From Blautia sp. (GTDB lineage Bacteria; Bacillota; Clostridia; Lachnospirales; Lachnospiraceae), in the NCBI GenBank assembly GCA_017515325.1, contig JAFWGA010000004.1, positions 1 through 51,522 on the forward strand: DNA of 51,522 nt, in the 5' to 3' direction. Below are positions 1 through 8,647 of the stretch, piece after piece. The notes under the pieces were generated by a model. That model was not told the origin of the DNA. It saw only the letters and a program-made list of their open reading frames with translations, and did no database searches. How positions within the stretch are numbered: position 1 is the stretch's first letter; each line of letters opens with the position of its first letter. The translations under genes were made by a program, and so were the position numbers.

Positions 1-2
1 GC

Positions 3-121
3 GGTCTCGCCTGTCGGGTCTCGCCTGTCGGGTCTCGCCTCCGGCTCGGTCGGTTCTAAACGATGCCCACCGGGCATCAGAACCGGTCGTTGCTAAACGC
101 CTGCCACTGGCAGGCAGCAAC
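3..121. repeat. Dispersed repeat: 14-bp tandem units plus two bulged hairpins
   Basis: Three 14-bp units beginning GGTCTCGCCT lie at 3-16, 17-30 and 31-44, the last diverging at its end. Two hairpins of identical design follow. Hairpin 1 has outer arms GGTTCT (52-57) and AGAACC (79-84), a one-sided AAAC bulge, inner arms GATGCCC (62-68) and GGGCATC (72-78) and loop ACC. Hairpin 2 has outer arms GTTGCT (89-94) and AGCAAC (116-121), the same AAAC bulge, inner arms GCCTGCC (99-105) and GGCAGGC (109-115) and loop ACT. The stems share almost no sequence but pair perfectly. A related copy sits at the right end of the window. The family name is not known to me. Confidence 0.8.
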
Positions 122-154
122 CCACAATCCTCCCCGATATTATGATTTATGATA

Positions 155-183
155 ATTATAGTATGCGCATATATTTACGACAA
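155..183 (-). promoter_or_regulatory. Possible leftward sigma-A-type promoter
   Basis: On the minus strand TTGTCG (183-178) and TATAAT (160-155) are separated by 17 bases, with TAC in front of the -10 box. Transcription would run left into the bulged-hairpin repeats at 52-121 and off the window edge. An AGGAGG-like string lies about 20 bases downstream, but the reading frame after it closes within about ten codons. This could be the promoter of a noncoding transcript or of a gene outside the window. No obvious terminator was seen between the end of the KAS III gene at 265 and this promoter. Confidence 0.45.
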
Positions 184-201
184 AATATTGACAAAAATAG
201 T

Positions 202-269
202 ATACGCACAAATTTTCTGCGAATCATGCCGCCACAGCAGCTTATATTCAGCGCGGTAAACGAATCAAA
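202..269 (+). repeat. Dispersed intergenic repeat, copy 1
   Basis: This 68-base stretch resembles 43186-43254 at both ends. The first 20 bases (ATACGCAC...CTGCG) differ at 3 positions and the last 14 (GTAAAC.AATCAAA) at 1, with almost equal spacing (54 versus 55 bases between the two conserved blocks). The middle is poorly conserved. This copy runs into the stop codon of the KAS III gene. Its function is unknown. Confidence 0.5.
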
Positions 270-1329
270 ATTCATCCGGATACCCATCGTCGAAGCGGTC
301 CTTTCCATAGGTCAAGGGCAGAATGTCATCTGTATTCATCCTGACCTCCATGACTCCCCAGGAGAGACCGACGCCAAATCCACTGGTCAGCATCCTGACC
401 TCTTTGCCGTCCTGGCAGGCGCCATATTTATCCACAATGGTGAGCGGCACTGACGCCCCGGAGGTATTCCCGAAGCGGTCCAGGGATACCGGAACCTTTT
501 CCATGGGCATGCCTACCCGCTTGGCGATATTTTTAATGATCATCATGTTGGCCTGATGCAGCACGAGATCATCATAGTCCTCCATGACCGTACCGGTCTT
601 CTCTGCGTACTCCCGGATCAAAGCCGGAACCTCATTGATGGTGAAATTAAAGACGGCAATATCATCGCCCGGAATTGCCTCCGGCCCAACCGGATGCTTC
701 CATGCGTTGTAGGGAATGGAAAGAGCTTTATGCCCGGTTCCGTCACTCATAAGGCCGGACTGAAGGCAGCCCTTCCCATCCTTCTCCAAAAGGGCAGCGG
801 AGCTGGCATCCCCAAAGAGAAGGGCGGTATTGGAGTTTCTCTTATCGATGTCAAAGGTTCTTCTGCCTCTTGCCAGCGTATCGCCCACAAGAACCAGTGC
901 CTTCTTCGCGTCGGAGGTCATCAGAATGCCTGCCGCAAGAGAAACGCCATAGACAAAGCCGGAGCATCCCAGGTTAACATCAAAAGCGATACAGTTTTTG
1001 TTTAACCCAAGGCGTTTGTGCAGGACAAGGGCTGTGGAGGGCGTCCGGTAGTCCGGGTTCTGAGTCACGTTGATCAGAACGCCGATTTCGTCAGGGGAAT
1101 ATTTTCCTGCTGCCTCGATCTGCCGGGCCGCCGTGTATGAGAAGTCTGCCGCTGTCTGTTCCATTCCGCATTTATGCTTTCCCGCGATCCCGGTTTTTTT
1201 GATGAAAGACTTCACAAATTTCGGATCCTCGTGAGGATCATCTGTCATGGCAGCGATATCAACCCTCTCCTCCGGCACAGAGGCCGCCACGCATGATATC
1301 CTGATCCCGTCAAATTCACTGTAAACCAT
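265..1329 (-). CDS. Beta-ketoacyl-ACP synthase III (FabH-like)
   Basis: A 354-residue thiolase-fold condensing enzyme, expected to join an acyl-CoA to malonyl-ACP in the cytoplasm. The catalytic triad is visible: Cys122 in NLGCSGF, His258 in VLHQAN and Asn288 in FGNTSG. The start at 1329 is chosen because GAGGAGG lies 8 bases upstream; a longer frame begins at 1365 but overlaps the previous gene and has no such site. It is last in a leftward set with two SDR reductases, a malonyl transacylase and sugar-modifying genes. That context points to making a short acyl group for a glycan rather than membrane lipid synthesis. The family assignment is secure; the dedicated role is inferred. Confidence 0.88.
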   Translation of the reverse strand: MVYSEFDGIRISCVAASVPEERVDIAAMTDDPHEDPKFVKSFIKKTGIAGKHKCGMEQTAADFSYTAARQIEAAGKYSPDEIGVLINVTQNPDYRTPSTALVLHKRLGLNKNCIAFDVNLGCSGFVYGVSLAAGILMTSDAKKALVLVGDTLARGRRTFDIDKRNSNTALLFGDASSAALLEKDGKGCLQSGLMSDGTGHKALSIPYNAWKHPVGPEAIPGDDIAVFNFTINEVPALIREYAEKTGTVMEDYDDLVLHQANMMIIKNIAKRVGMPMEKVPVSLDRFGNTSGASVPLTIVDKYGACQDGKEVRMLTSGFGVGLSWGVMEVRMNTDDILPLTYGKDRFDDGYPDEF

Positions 1330-1342
1330 TTTCGGTTCCTCC

Positions 1343-2131
1343 TCAGCATGATGTAAATCCGGCATCTACCGGCAGTTCTACTCCTGTGATCATCCTGGAT
1401 GCCGGGGACAGAAGAAAGACTGCTGCATTTGCGACATCAACAGGCTTATTCATACCAAGATAGCTCCTGGTAATGGTTTGCTTGGGTTCCTCCCGCTTTT
1501 CCTGTGGCTTCTCCTGGAAGCTCTCTTTGAGCTCCAGGTAATTCCGGTACATCTCCGTGTCTGTCCGGCCAGGCAAAATCGTGTTCACGCGGATTCCTTT
1601 TCCCGCCAGCTCTCTGGCCATGGCCCGCATGGTGCCGTTCATGGCAGCCTTCGATGCCCCATACGCCGTATGTGAGCGAATGCCCACTCTGGCTGAAATA
1701 GATGAAATACCAACAATGCTAAGGCCCGGATTAAACCGGCCTTTTCTGCTGATCACCCTCACAAGCTCAAAGAAAGAATAGAAATTGACCAGCATGGTCT
1801 CGTGAATTTTCTCATATTTGATGGTATTCAGCGGCATATCCTTGTTTATGCCTGCGCTTTGGACGAAGCCGTCGAAGGGACCTCCCTTTTCCACCTCGCC
1901 CTTCACCATTGCTTCGATCTGGCTGATGTCAGACAGGTCAAAGGGGACAGCTGAATGGCCGCTGCCGGTCATCATGGAAAGAGTTTCCTCAAGCATCTCT
2001 TCCCTTCTGCCTACGACCGTCACCCTGGCGCCGCATTCGCTTGCCAGGACTGCCGTCGCCCTGCCGATCCCACTGGTGCCACCGGTAACCAGTATGTGTT
2101 TGTTCTCCAGCTCAAGAAAGTCTTTCATCAT
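1343..2131 (-). CDS. SDR-family 3-oxoacyl-ACP reductase-like oxidoreductase
   Basis: A classical short-chain dehydrogenase/reductase of 262 residues. The NAD(P)-binding motif TGGTSGIG is at 16-23, the serine region GISSIS at about 141-146 and the catalytic pair Tyr157/Lys161 in YGASK. The Asn-Ala-Gly motif appears as QSAG. The start is taken as the first of two adjacent ATGs (2131 or 2128), just after the upstream stop at 2133. The GGGGTG site overlapping that stop suggests translational coupling. It is about as long as FabG and lies directly before the KAS III gene, so ketoacyl reduction is likely; reduction of a sugar intermediate is possible. Confidence 0.82.
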   Translation of the reverse strand: MMKDFLELENKHILVTGGTSGIGRATAVLASECGARVTVVGRREEMLEETLSMMTGSGHSAVPFDLSDISQIEAMVKGEVEKGGPFDGFVQSAGINKDMPLNTIKYEKIHETMLVNFYSFFELVRVISRKGRFNPGLSIVGISSISARVGIRSHTAYGASKAAMNGTMRAMARELAGKGIRVNTILPGRTDTEMYRNYLELKESFQEKPQEKREEPKQTITRSYLGMNKPVDVANAAVFLLSPASRMITGVELPVDAGFTSC

Positions 2132-2132
2132 T

Positions 2133-2894
2133 TCACCCCTGCAGCATTCCACCATCCATCAGTATGGATGTCCCTGTTATTGTTTTTGCGGCATCACTAA
2201 GTAAAAAAGCGATGGTATTAGCCACCTCAACGGGCTCTGTCACACCCATATACTGTTTTTCCTTCATTTCCTTTATTTCAAAGGTATCCGAGTAAAGCTC
2301 CAGATACTCCCTGAACATATGCGTATCAACCCAGCAGGGCATCACCGTATTGATTCTGATTTTTTTCTTTTTCAGGTCACAGATCATACAGCGCACCGCA
2401 GCGTCCAATGCCGCCTTGGCCGCACTGTAAGCGAGCTTGCCTTGTTTTCCCTGGATACTTGCCGTGGAGGAAAGGGCAACCATGCTGCCTTCATCTGTAA
2501 AGCAGCCTTTTTTGGTGAGGCATCTGGCAATTTCAACGAAAGAATAAAAGCTGGAATTCATCACATAATCGATATGCTCTCGTTTGGTTTTGGCAAATGG
2601 CCGCATCAGGGTAAATCCGGCACAATGGGCAAAGCCGGTGAAGGGGCCGCAGTCTTTGCACAACTGTTTCATGATGGGTTCAATATAATCCACATAGTCA
2701 AGATCCATGGTAAAATATCCATGGCCCTTCCCTTCCAGCATCTTATAGGTCTTGTGCAGCTTTTCCTCATCTCTCGCGGTCACCACAAGCGTTGCCCCCA
2801 GCCTGCTGAGCTGGATGGCGGTCTCACGCCCGATCCCTCCTGAAGCCCCGGTAACAAGTATGTTCTTCCCGGTCAGATCCATTGGGTTGATCAT
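2133..2894 (-). CDS. SDR-family oxidoreductase (FabG-like)
   Basis: A second short-chain dehydrogenase/reductase of 253 residues. It has TGASGGIG at 15-22, the serine region ALSSTAS at about 140-146 and the catalytic pair Tyr156/Lys160 in YSAAK. The start at 2894 follows AGAGGAGA at good spacing. It resembles the next gene in length and ending (TGT..L.DGG versus TGVELPVDAG), so the pair may come from an old duplication. Two reductases next to one condensing enzyme may mean that one acts on a ketoacyl chain and the other on a keto-sugar, but this is not decided by the sequence. Confidence 0.83.
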   Translation of the reverse strand: MINPMDLTGKNILVTGASGGIGRETAIQLSRLGATLVVTARDEEKLHKTYKMLEGKGHGYFTMDLDYVDYIEPIMKQLCKDCGPFTGFAHCAGFTLMRPFAKTKREHIDYVMNSSFYSFVEIARCLTKKGCFTDEGSMVALSSTASIQGKQGKLAYSAAKAALDAAVRCMICDLKKKKIRINTVMPCWVDTHMFREYLELYSDTFEIKEMKEKQYMGVTEPVEVANTIAFLLSDAAKTITGTSILMDGGMLQG

Positions 2895-2982
2895 AGAATT
2901 CTCCTCTTACTGCGCCTGTTCTATTCCGGCAAGCTGTCATCTTCTCAAAGCCTTTCCAGGGGGTATTTTTTGCGAGACCCGG

Positions 2983-3915
2983 TTAGGCTCTGTCATTAAG
3001 TTCCTCAAGCGTGCTCTGCAGGGTTTTCAGGTTTTCCACCCGAAGGATCTTAACCCCTTTGAGCGTTTTCTTCACAAGTCCGGACAGAGTTTTGCCCGCT
3101 CCACACTCAATAAAGGTATCAATTCCGTCAGCCCGCATATTTTCCAGGGTCTGGACCCAGCGGACCGGGCTTTTTGCCTGCCTGACCAAAAGGCCGGCAA
3201 GGACCCCGCCATCTGTGACAGCTCTTCCGTCCACATTCATATATACGGGGACGGACGGATCCCGGAACGATATCGTCCTGAATTTTTCTTCCAGTGTTTT
3301 GGCCGCCGGCTCCATCAGAGCACAGTGGAAGGGTGCGCTGACCGCCAGCTTCATGCAGCGCAGGCCAGCTGCGGCAGCAAGCTCGCAGGCTTCATCTACG
3401 CCCTCCTTACTGCCGGATACGACAGTCTGCACCGGACTGTTATAATTTGCCGCCACGACATAGCCCTGCGAAACCTTTGCGCATATATCCTCGACCTGCT
3501 CTGCCGAGGCACCGACAAAGGCTGCCATGGCCCCAACCCCTGGAGCTACGGCAGCCTGCATAGCATCAGCGCGGATCTGGACAATCGGAAAGACCTCACC
3601 CCATGAGATCGCTCCGGCATAGGCAAGAGCGGCATATTCGCCAAGGGAAAAACCTGCCACTGCATCTGCGGTGATCCCATGCGCCTTCAATACCATTGCG
3701 GCTGCAAGATCTCCTGCCAGCATGCAGGGCTGCGTGTTGTGCGTCAGGTTCAGGTCCTCCTGGCTGCCCTCAAAGCAGATCGCGGATATTTTTCTTCCCA
3801 GAGCGGCATCGGCCGCGTCAAAAAGCTCCTTTGCTGCCGATTCCGCTTCATAAAGATCCTTCATCATTCCCGGATATTGCGCACCCTGTCCGGAAAACAG
3901 AATTCCAATTTTCAT
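2983..3915 (-). CDS. Malonyl-CoA:ACP transacylase (FabD-like)
   Basis: A 310-residue FabD-family protein that moves malonyl from CoA to the phosphopantetheine of an acyl carrier protein. Visible are the N-terminal FSGQGAQ, the nucleophile Ser90 in GFSLGEYAA (GHSxG is more usual), Arg115 in QIRADAM and the catalytic His197 in APFHCALM. Length matches the family. The start at 3915 follows GGAGAG. A fabD copy in a sugar locus alongside a KAS III, two reductases and, on the opposite strand, a carrier protein and acyl ligase argues for a dedicated acyl pathway. An 88-bp gap to the next gene holds no recognisable signal. Confidence 0.9.
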   Translation of the reverse strand: MKIGILFSGQGAQYPGMMKDLYEAESAAKELFDAADAALGRKISAICFEGSQEDLNLTHNTQPCMLAGDLAAAMVLKAHGITADAVAGFSLGEYAALAYAGAISWGEVFPIVQIRADAMQAAVAPGVGAMAAFVGASAEQVEDICAKVSQGYVVAANYNSPVQTVVSGSKEGVDEACELAAAAGLRCMKLAVSAPFHCALMEPAAKTLEEKFRTISFRDPSVPVYMNVDGRAVTDGGVLAGLLVRQAKSPVRWVQTLENMRADGIDTFIECGAGKTLSGLVKKTLKGVKILRVENLKTLQSTLEELNDRA

Positions 3916-3944
3916 ACTTGCTCTCCAACAATCCTGATTTCTTT

Positions 3945-4595
3945 TTACTCAAGCTCTCTCATTCGCTTGGCCGGGTTACCCAAAACCGTCGTCCCGGATT
4001 TGACATGGGAAAAAACAACACTTCCTGCAGCGATCCTGGCATGATCTCCCACTTTTTTCCCGGGTATGATGAAAGCCGCGCCACCGATGTTGACCTCCTC
4101 CCCGATCGTGCAGCTTCCGCTGATCCGTGTTCCGGGCATAATAGAGGTATAGTCCCCGATCACGACATCGTGGCCTAGCGCGACACCGTCATTTAAAAGT
4201 ACACCATCGCCGATCCGGCAATTGACAGAAATACGCACATCCCAATAGAAAACACATCCCCGGCCTATTTCACAGTAGGAGGCTATCCCGGCAGATGGCG
4301 CAATAATCGTCTCAAAGGACACGCCCTGCCTCATCAGCTCCCGCTGAAGCTTTGCCTTGGCAACGGCATCGCCTACCGTACAGGTACACACCACCTGGTC
4401 TTTATGCCCCAGGATCCAGCTGCTGCCGCCAAGCCAGGGATAACCGTTGATCCGGCTTTCGGAACAAAACTGTTTTCCGTCATCCAGAAAGCCGATCAGC
4501 TCATATTTCTTTTCGCGGCAATTGATGTCCGCGATAATCTCAGCGACCTCTTTGCCAAAACCGCCCGCCCCAATGAGTACTATTTTTTTGCACAT
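3945..4595 (-). CDS. NeuD/PglD-type sugar O/N-acyltransferase
   Basis: A 216-residue two-domain protein. The N-terminal Rossmann-like part carries GAGGFGKEV at 9-17, and the C-terminal part is a left-handed beta helix of hexapeptide repeats. The expected catalytic histidine is His142 in LGHDVVIGD, and the usual ending GNPAKRM is present. Such enzymes transfer an acyl group, most often acetyl from CoA, to an amino or hydroxyl group of a nucleotide sugar. The start at 4595 is chosen by family length and an AGGGG site; the open frame extends to 4679 but that extension is unlike the family. A second member lies at 7909. Because FabD and KAS III genes follow, the donor might be a longer acyl group. 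Confidence 0.87.
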   Translation of the reverse strand: MCKKIVLIGAGGFGKEVAEIIADINCREKKYELIGFLDDGKQFCSESRINGYPWLGGSSWILGHKDQVVCTCTVGDAVAKAKLQRELMRQGVSFETIIAPSAGIASYCEIGRGCVFYWDVRISVNCRIGDGVLLNDGVALGHDVVIGDYTSIMPGTRISGSCTIGEEVNIGGAAFIIPGKKVGDHARIAAGSVVFSHVKSGTTVLGNPAKRMRELE

Positions 4596-4731
4596 AACAG
4601 CTACCCCTGTTTCAGTAAAAGACAGACGCCCGATAGATAGCACCAATACAGCCAGACAAGGCACCATTAGCAAAACCACGGGTATTATACATCATAGTAT
4701 TGAAGCCTGTCAAAGCCTTTAGTAAAAGCCC

Positions 4732-6846
4732 TTAAAACATTGCTGTTTTTCCATAAATCCACCCTTTAAACCGGGAGCCGTATTTACTCATTCCTCTATG
4801 CTTTCTTTCCCTTGGCATCTCGTCACTCTCTGTGTTTTTGATCTGCCCGTCGCCTTCTTCGCAGGCCTGGACCTTGGTCTTCTCATTGACCACGCCTGCA
4901 TTCTCAGGATGATAGGTCGATACCATCAGGGCAACTCTCTCCCTGATATCCTTCTTGTTGCTGTAGGCTGAAAGCATCAGGTCGTTCAACTGATCCAGGA
5001 ATTGATCTACGTCAAAGGGAATGGGGCAGCCGATATGGATCAGATCATTGTCAGTCTTACGCAGGCCTTCCTCTGCCATAAGCTTCTCTTCATACAGCTT
5101 CTCTCCCGGTCTTAACCCGGTATAAACGATTTTGATATCCACATCCGGTTTATACCCGCTCAGCTTGATCAGGTTTCTGGCCAGCGTGTCTATCTTCATC
5201 TCGGCTCCCATGTCCAATACCATGACAGATCCTGCCTCGCAGGTGCTTCCCGCGATCAGAACCAGGCTCACAGCCTCGGGTATGGTCATGAAATACCTGA
5301 CGATATCCGGATGGGTCACCGTCACCGGACCGCCCTTTGCAATCTGTCTGCGGAAGAGGGGAATGACAGAACCGTTGCTCCCCAGCACATTGCCGAAACG
5401 GACTGCCACAAATTCCGTATGAGCCTTTCGGAACACCTCGCCGGTTCCGTCCTTGTCGGCATTTTCATATCCGGTATGGGTAAAAAGCTGGGGGATCTCA
5501 TCCGCGCGCCCTTCCCGGATCTTCTGATCAAAGGACTGGATGATCATTTCGCAGAGTCTCTTGCTCGCCCCCATGATATTGGTGGGATTCACAGCCTTAT
5601 CCGTACTGATCAGGACAAAACGGTCGCAGCCATGAACCATAGCCGCATAGGCTGTCTTGTAGGTTCCGATGGCATTGTTCTTGATCGCTTCATTTGGGCT
5701 TTCCTCCATGAGGGGAACATGCTTGTGGGCAGCAGCGTGATAGACGATCTGCGGCTGATATTCCTCAAAAACCTGGAATATCCGTCTGCTGTCTCTGACG
5801 GAACCGATGAGAACGACCAGGTCCAGATCAGGGTACTTTTCCTTCAGCTCCAGCTGGACATCATAGGCATTATTCTCATATACGTCAAAGATGATCAGCT
5901 GTGCCGGATCATGGGCGGCTACCTGGCGGCAAAGCTCTGAACCGATGGAGCCTCCTCCCCCGGTAACCAGCACTTTTTTGCCCTTGATGAAGTTGAAGAC
6001 CTCGGTCATGTCTGTCCTGATGGGGGGGCGGCCCAGCAGGTCCTCGACAGAGACATCCTGCATATCGGAGACAGTTACCTGGCCTGTGACCAGCTGGTAC
6101 ATGCTGGGAAGATTTTTCATCTCACAGCCCGTCTCCTTGCAGATATCCAGAATATCCCGTCTTTGCTTTGCCGTAGCGGAAGGCATCGTCAGATATATCT
6201 TGTTTACATGATACTTTTCGGCATTTACCAGGATATCATCCCTGCTCCCGACAATGGGGATCCCATCGATATATCTGCCACATTTATTGGGGTCGTCGTC
6301 GATGATGCAGACCACCTTACCGTTGATCTGAGGAGACCTGTTCAGCTCCCGCAGAATCATCTGGCCTGCGTTCCCGGCTCCGATCAGCATGATGCGGCTG
6401 GCATATCCCTCCTTATTTCGCAGAAGCAGCAGCAAACGGTACAGGAAGCGGACAGGCATAACTGCCATAAACTGAAAGAGCGCCCCGATCAGATAATAGG
6501 CTATCGGCATCCGGTGAAAGAAGACCGTGATCGCAATCGTATGAAAGGCTGAGGTGATCAAACAGGAAAGAATGATCCGCACAAGCTCAGAATAGCTGGC
6601 GTAGCACCATATACTCTTATAGAGCCGCAGCTTCCAGAATACAATCAGACATACCACCGTATAAACAGGAGCAAAACCAGCCCATGCGGACAGGCAGGCC
6701 TCAGGGATCATGGTATACCTGGCGTCAAACCTTAGCCAAAGTCCAATAAAATAAGAGAGATTGACAGCAATCCCATCATAAATCATGAGAAGGACTGCTA
6801 TAACCTGCCAGCGCTTTAACATAAACAGAAGATTTTTCTTTTCCAT
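4732..6846 (-). CDS. CapD/WbpM-type membrane nucleotide-sugar 4,6-dehydratase
   Basis: A 704-residue polysaccharide biosynthesis protein. Four membrane segments occupy roughly residues 13-135. A Rossmann domain follows with GAGNAG at 156-161, then an extended SDR domain with GGGGSIG at 296-302. The active-site pattern is Ser/Thr-Asp-Lys at 414-417 and MGASK at 425-429, with Met in place of the usual Tyr. This substitution is typical of the WbpM/PglF/CapD dehydratases that convert UDP-GlcNAc to a 4-keto-6-deoxy sugar, the precursor of bacillosamine- or QuiNAc-type residues. The start at 6846 has AGGAGG 10 bases upstream and is preferred over 6891. The last 50 or so residues are a charged tail of unknown role. 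Confidence 0.88.
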   Translation of the reverse strand: MEKKNLLFMLKRWQVIAVLLMIYDGIAVNLSYFIGLWLRFDARYTMIPEACLSAWAGFAPVYTVVCLIVFWKLRLYKSIWCYASYSELVRIILSCLITSAFHTIAITVFFHRMPIAYYLIGALFQFMAVMPVRFLYRLLLLLRNKEGYASRIMLIGAGNAGQMILRELNRSPQINGKVVCIIDDDPNKCGRYIDGIPIVGSRDDILVNAEKYHVNKIYLTMPSATAKQRRDILDICKETGCEMKNLPSMYQLVTGQVTVSDMQDVSVEDLLGRPPIRTDMTEVFNFIKGKKVLVTGGGGSIGSELCRQVAAHDPAQLIIFDVYENNAYDVQLELKEKYPDLDLVVLIGSVRDSRRIFQVFEEYQPQIVYHAAAHKHVPLMEESPNEAIKNNAIGTYKTAYAAMVHGCDRFVLISTDKAVNPTNIMGASKRLCEMIIQSFDQKIREGRADEIPQLFTHTGYENADKDGTGEVFRKAHTEFVAVRFGNVLGSNGSVIPLFRRQIAKGGPVTVTHPDIVRYFMTIPEAVSLVLIAGSTCEAGSVMVLDMGAEMKIDTLARNLIKLSGYKPDVDIKIVYTGLRPGEKLYEEKLMAEEGLRKTDNDLIHIGCPIPFDVDQFLDQLNDLMLSAYSNKKDIRERVALMVSTYHPENAGVVNEKTKVQACEEGDGQIKNTESDEMPRERKHRGMSKYGSRFKGWIYGKTAMF

Positions 6847-6982
6847 ATCAAAAGATCCTCCTGGGAGCATAGCTTTTTTCGCGAAAATCATTACATGGTA
6901 ATATACGGGAGTGGGGATGGAATTCTACTGTCTCCATAGATTTTTCTACGGTGCCTCGTATATAAACACAGATAAGAAATCG

Positions 6983-7011
6983 TTGATTTTACCCCCAGTT
7001 TACGCTATACT
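6983..7011 (+). promoter_or_regulatory. Promoter for the rightward glycan operon
   Basis: TTGATT (6983-6988) and TATACT (7006-7011) are separated by exactly 17 bases, a good sigma-A-type match. Transcription would start near 7018, leaving a leader of about 105 bases before the gene at 7125. The leader contains the inverted repeat at 7027-7058. No equally clear promoter was found for the divergent leftward set in the same intergenic region. Confidence 0.65.
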
Positions 7012-7026
7012 TTTGGAGATTACCCG

Positions 7027-7058
7027 TAACTGTTCGCTCACATATTCTTTCACAGTTA
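7027..7058. repeat. Dispersed 32-bp palindrome, copy 1
   Basis: TAACTGT (7027-7033) and ACAGTTA (7052-7058) form a perfect 7-bp inverted repeat around an 18-base loop. A copy of equal length at 39437-39468 matches at 23 of 32 positions, and its arms also pair except at one site. It sits between the promoter at 6983-7011 and the first gene, so it would be transcribed in the leader. Confidence 0.6.
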
Positions 7059-7124
7059 TGATTCTCCTCTTATTTTTCATTACATTAAGTCAGCTGGGAG
7101 TATGGCACATTTTTCGGAGGAATA

Positions 7125-7805
7125 ATGGATATGCCGCATAAACCTTTTGGTCCATATGAAAAGTTTGTAAAACGCCCCCTTGACTGTCTTCTCTCATTTT
7201 GCGCACTGGTGGTTTTCAGCCCGCTTCTGCTCATCATTTCTCTTCTGATCAAAAAGGAGATGGGTTCTCCTGTTCTGTTCAGACAGCTTAGGATCGGAAA
7301 AGACGATAAAGAGTTTTATATGTTTAAATTCCGTTCCATGACAGAGGAAAGAGATGAAAATGGCATCTATCTCCCGGACGAAGAGAGGATGACTAAGGTA
7401 GGGAACTTTATCCGGAAAACATCGATCGATGAACTTCCCAGCCTGATCAATATCCTCAAGGGAGACATGGCCGTGATAGGCCCAAGGCCCCTTCCTGTCC
7501 GTTATCTGAAACGGTATAGCGAATACCAGAGACGTCGGCACGATGTCAGGCCGGGGCTTTCCAGCCCTTCCACCGTAAAAGGACGTAACACTCAAAGCTG
7601 GGAAGACCAGCTTGAAGGTGACGTCTGGTATGTGGATCATGTGTCGTTTCTCACAGATGCAAAAAGCGTGCTGGATACTATCCGAATCGTCCTGAACCAT
7701 AAAGGCGCTACCGCTGAAGACGGAGGAGCCCGTGGGGAATTTCTCGGCATAATGAGTATAGCAGAACTGAAAACTGACGCGGAAGGCAGTTATATGAAAA
7801 TATAA
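7125..7805 (+). CDS. PglC-type phosphoglycosyl transferase (initiating sugar transferase)
   Basis: A 226-residue bacterial sugar transferase that moves a sugar-1-phosphate from a UDP-sugar to undecaprenyl phosphate, starting the lipid-linked glycan. One re-entrant hydrophobic segment lies at about 21-43, followed by KFRSMT, the catalytic Asp102-Glu103 pair in SIDELPSL and GDMAVIGPRPLP. The length matches the small monotopic PglC class rather than the large WbaP class, and that class commonly uses UDP-diacetyl-bacillosamine or a related 6-deoxy sugar. This fits the dehydratase on the other strand. GGAGG is only 4 bases before the ATG at 7125, so the in-frame ATG at 7131 may be used instead. 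Confidence 0.9.
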   Translation: MDMPHKPFGPYEKFVKRPLDCLLSFCALVVFSPLLLIISLLIKKEMGSPVLFRQLRIGKDDKEFYMFKFRSMTEERDENGIYLPDEERMTKVGNFIRKTSIDELPSLINILKGDMAVIGPRPLPVRYLKRYSEYQRRRHDVRPGLSSPSTVKGRNTQSWEDQLEGDVWYVDHVSFLTDAKSVLDTIRIVLNHKGATAEDGGARGEFLGIMSIAELKTDAEGSYMKI

Positions 7806-7824
7806 GAAAGCTGCTCAGGTCAGC

Positions 7825-7845
7825 GGCTCGCACTTGCTGCGAGCC
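7825..7845 (+). other. Intergenic hairpin without a T-run
   Basis: GGCTCGCA and TGCGAGCC form a perfect 8-bp stem around a 5-base loop in the 103-base gap after the phosphoglycosyl transferase gene. No T-run follows, so it is unlikely to be an intrinsic terminator; it may be an mRNA processing or stability element. Three imperfect 10-base repeats of the type TATGTRATAG follow it. Confidence 0.5.
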
Positions 7846-7908
7846 ACGTATGTAATAGTATGTGATAGTATGTGTAGTTACGATATAAATTAAGAGGAGA
7901 AGTAACAG

Positions 7909-8544
7909 ATGAACAGGATATATATTGTCGGGGCCGGAGGATTCGGCCGTGAACTTTTATGGTGGATCAAGGATATCAATAAGGCAAAGCCTACCTGGGA
8001 GATTGCCGGTTTCCTGGACGACAATCCCCACGCTCTTGATCCTTACGAATGTGACTATGGCATTGTCGGATCCATTCTGGACTGGCAGCCCAAAGAAGGC
8101 GAGGAGTTTGCCCTGGCGCTTGGTTCTCCTGCCCTGAAGAGAAAAGTCGTAGGACATTTAAAATCCCGGGGAGCGAAATTTGCCACCGTCATTCACCCAA
8201 CGGCGATGCTGTCAGAATTTTCCGACCACGGGGAAGGCTTCATTATGTTTCCCTATTCAAAGCTCTCGGCCAATTCTTCTGTCGGCGATTTCGTAACGCT
8301 TCTTTCCTCTCCCATCGGTCATGATACGAAGATCGGAGATTATTCCGTCATCAGCGGCAACTGCAATATTGTGCGAAACGTTGAGATCGGGAAAGATGTA
8401 TTTCTGGCAGCAGGCGCCTGTATCGCTCAGGATGTTCATATCGGGGACGGTGCCCGTATCGGCCTTGGCGCAGTGGTACTCAAGGACATCGCCCCTGGGG
8501 ATACCGTATTCGGAAATCCTGCCAGGGTAATCCCTAAGGTATAA
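7909..8544 (+). CDS. NeuD/PglD-type sugar O/N-acyltransferase
   Basis: A 211-residue acyltransferase with GAGGFGREL near the N-terminus and hexapeptide beta-helix repeats in the second half. The likely catalytic base is His138 in IGHDTKIGD, and the ending GNPARVI is typical. It probably acylates the 4-amino group of a nucleotide sugar, as PglD does. An AGAGGAGA site precedes the start. It is similar in layout to the leftward acyltransferase at 3945 but clearly diverged from it, so the two may use different acceptors or donors. The acyl ligase and acyl carrier genes directly downstream make an acyl-ACP donor possible. Confidence 0.87.
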   Translation: MNRIYIVGAGGFGRELLWWIKDINKAKPTWEIAGFLDDNPHALDPYECDYGIVGSILDWQPKEGEEFALALGSPALKRKVVGHLKSRGAKFATVIHPTAMLSEFSDHGEGFIMFPYSKLSANSSVGDFVTLLSSPIGHDTKIGDYSVISGNCNIVRNVEIGKDVFLAAGACIAQDVHIGDGARIGLGAVVLKDIAPGDTVFGNPARVIPKV

Positions 8545-8647
8545 GTCAACTACAAAACACAAAGGATAAAAGATAAACAAGGCAGAGGAAGGCACACTGC
8601 CACTGCCTGCTATTATTATAGAAAATAGAAAACGGGGGAATAAAAGC

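Noticed and set aside
1-121. Possible CRISPR or tRNA-like structures at the left end
   Set aside because: Hairpins have covarying stems rather than constant repeats, there are no spacers or cas genes, and the folds lack a tRNA cloverleaf or CCA end.
142-1005. Short plus-strand frames over the KAS III gene
   Set aside because: They overlap a clear enzyme gene on the other strand, lack ribosome binding sites and have no recognisable motifs.
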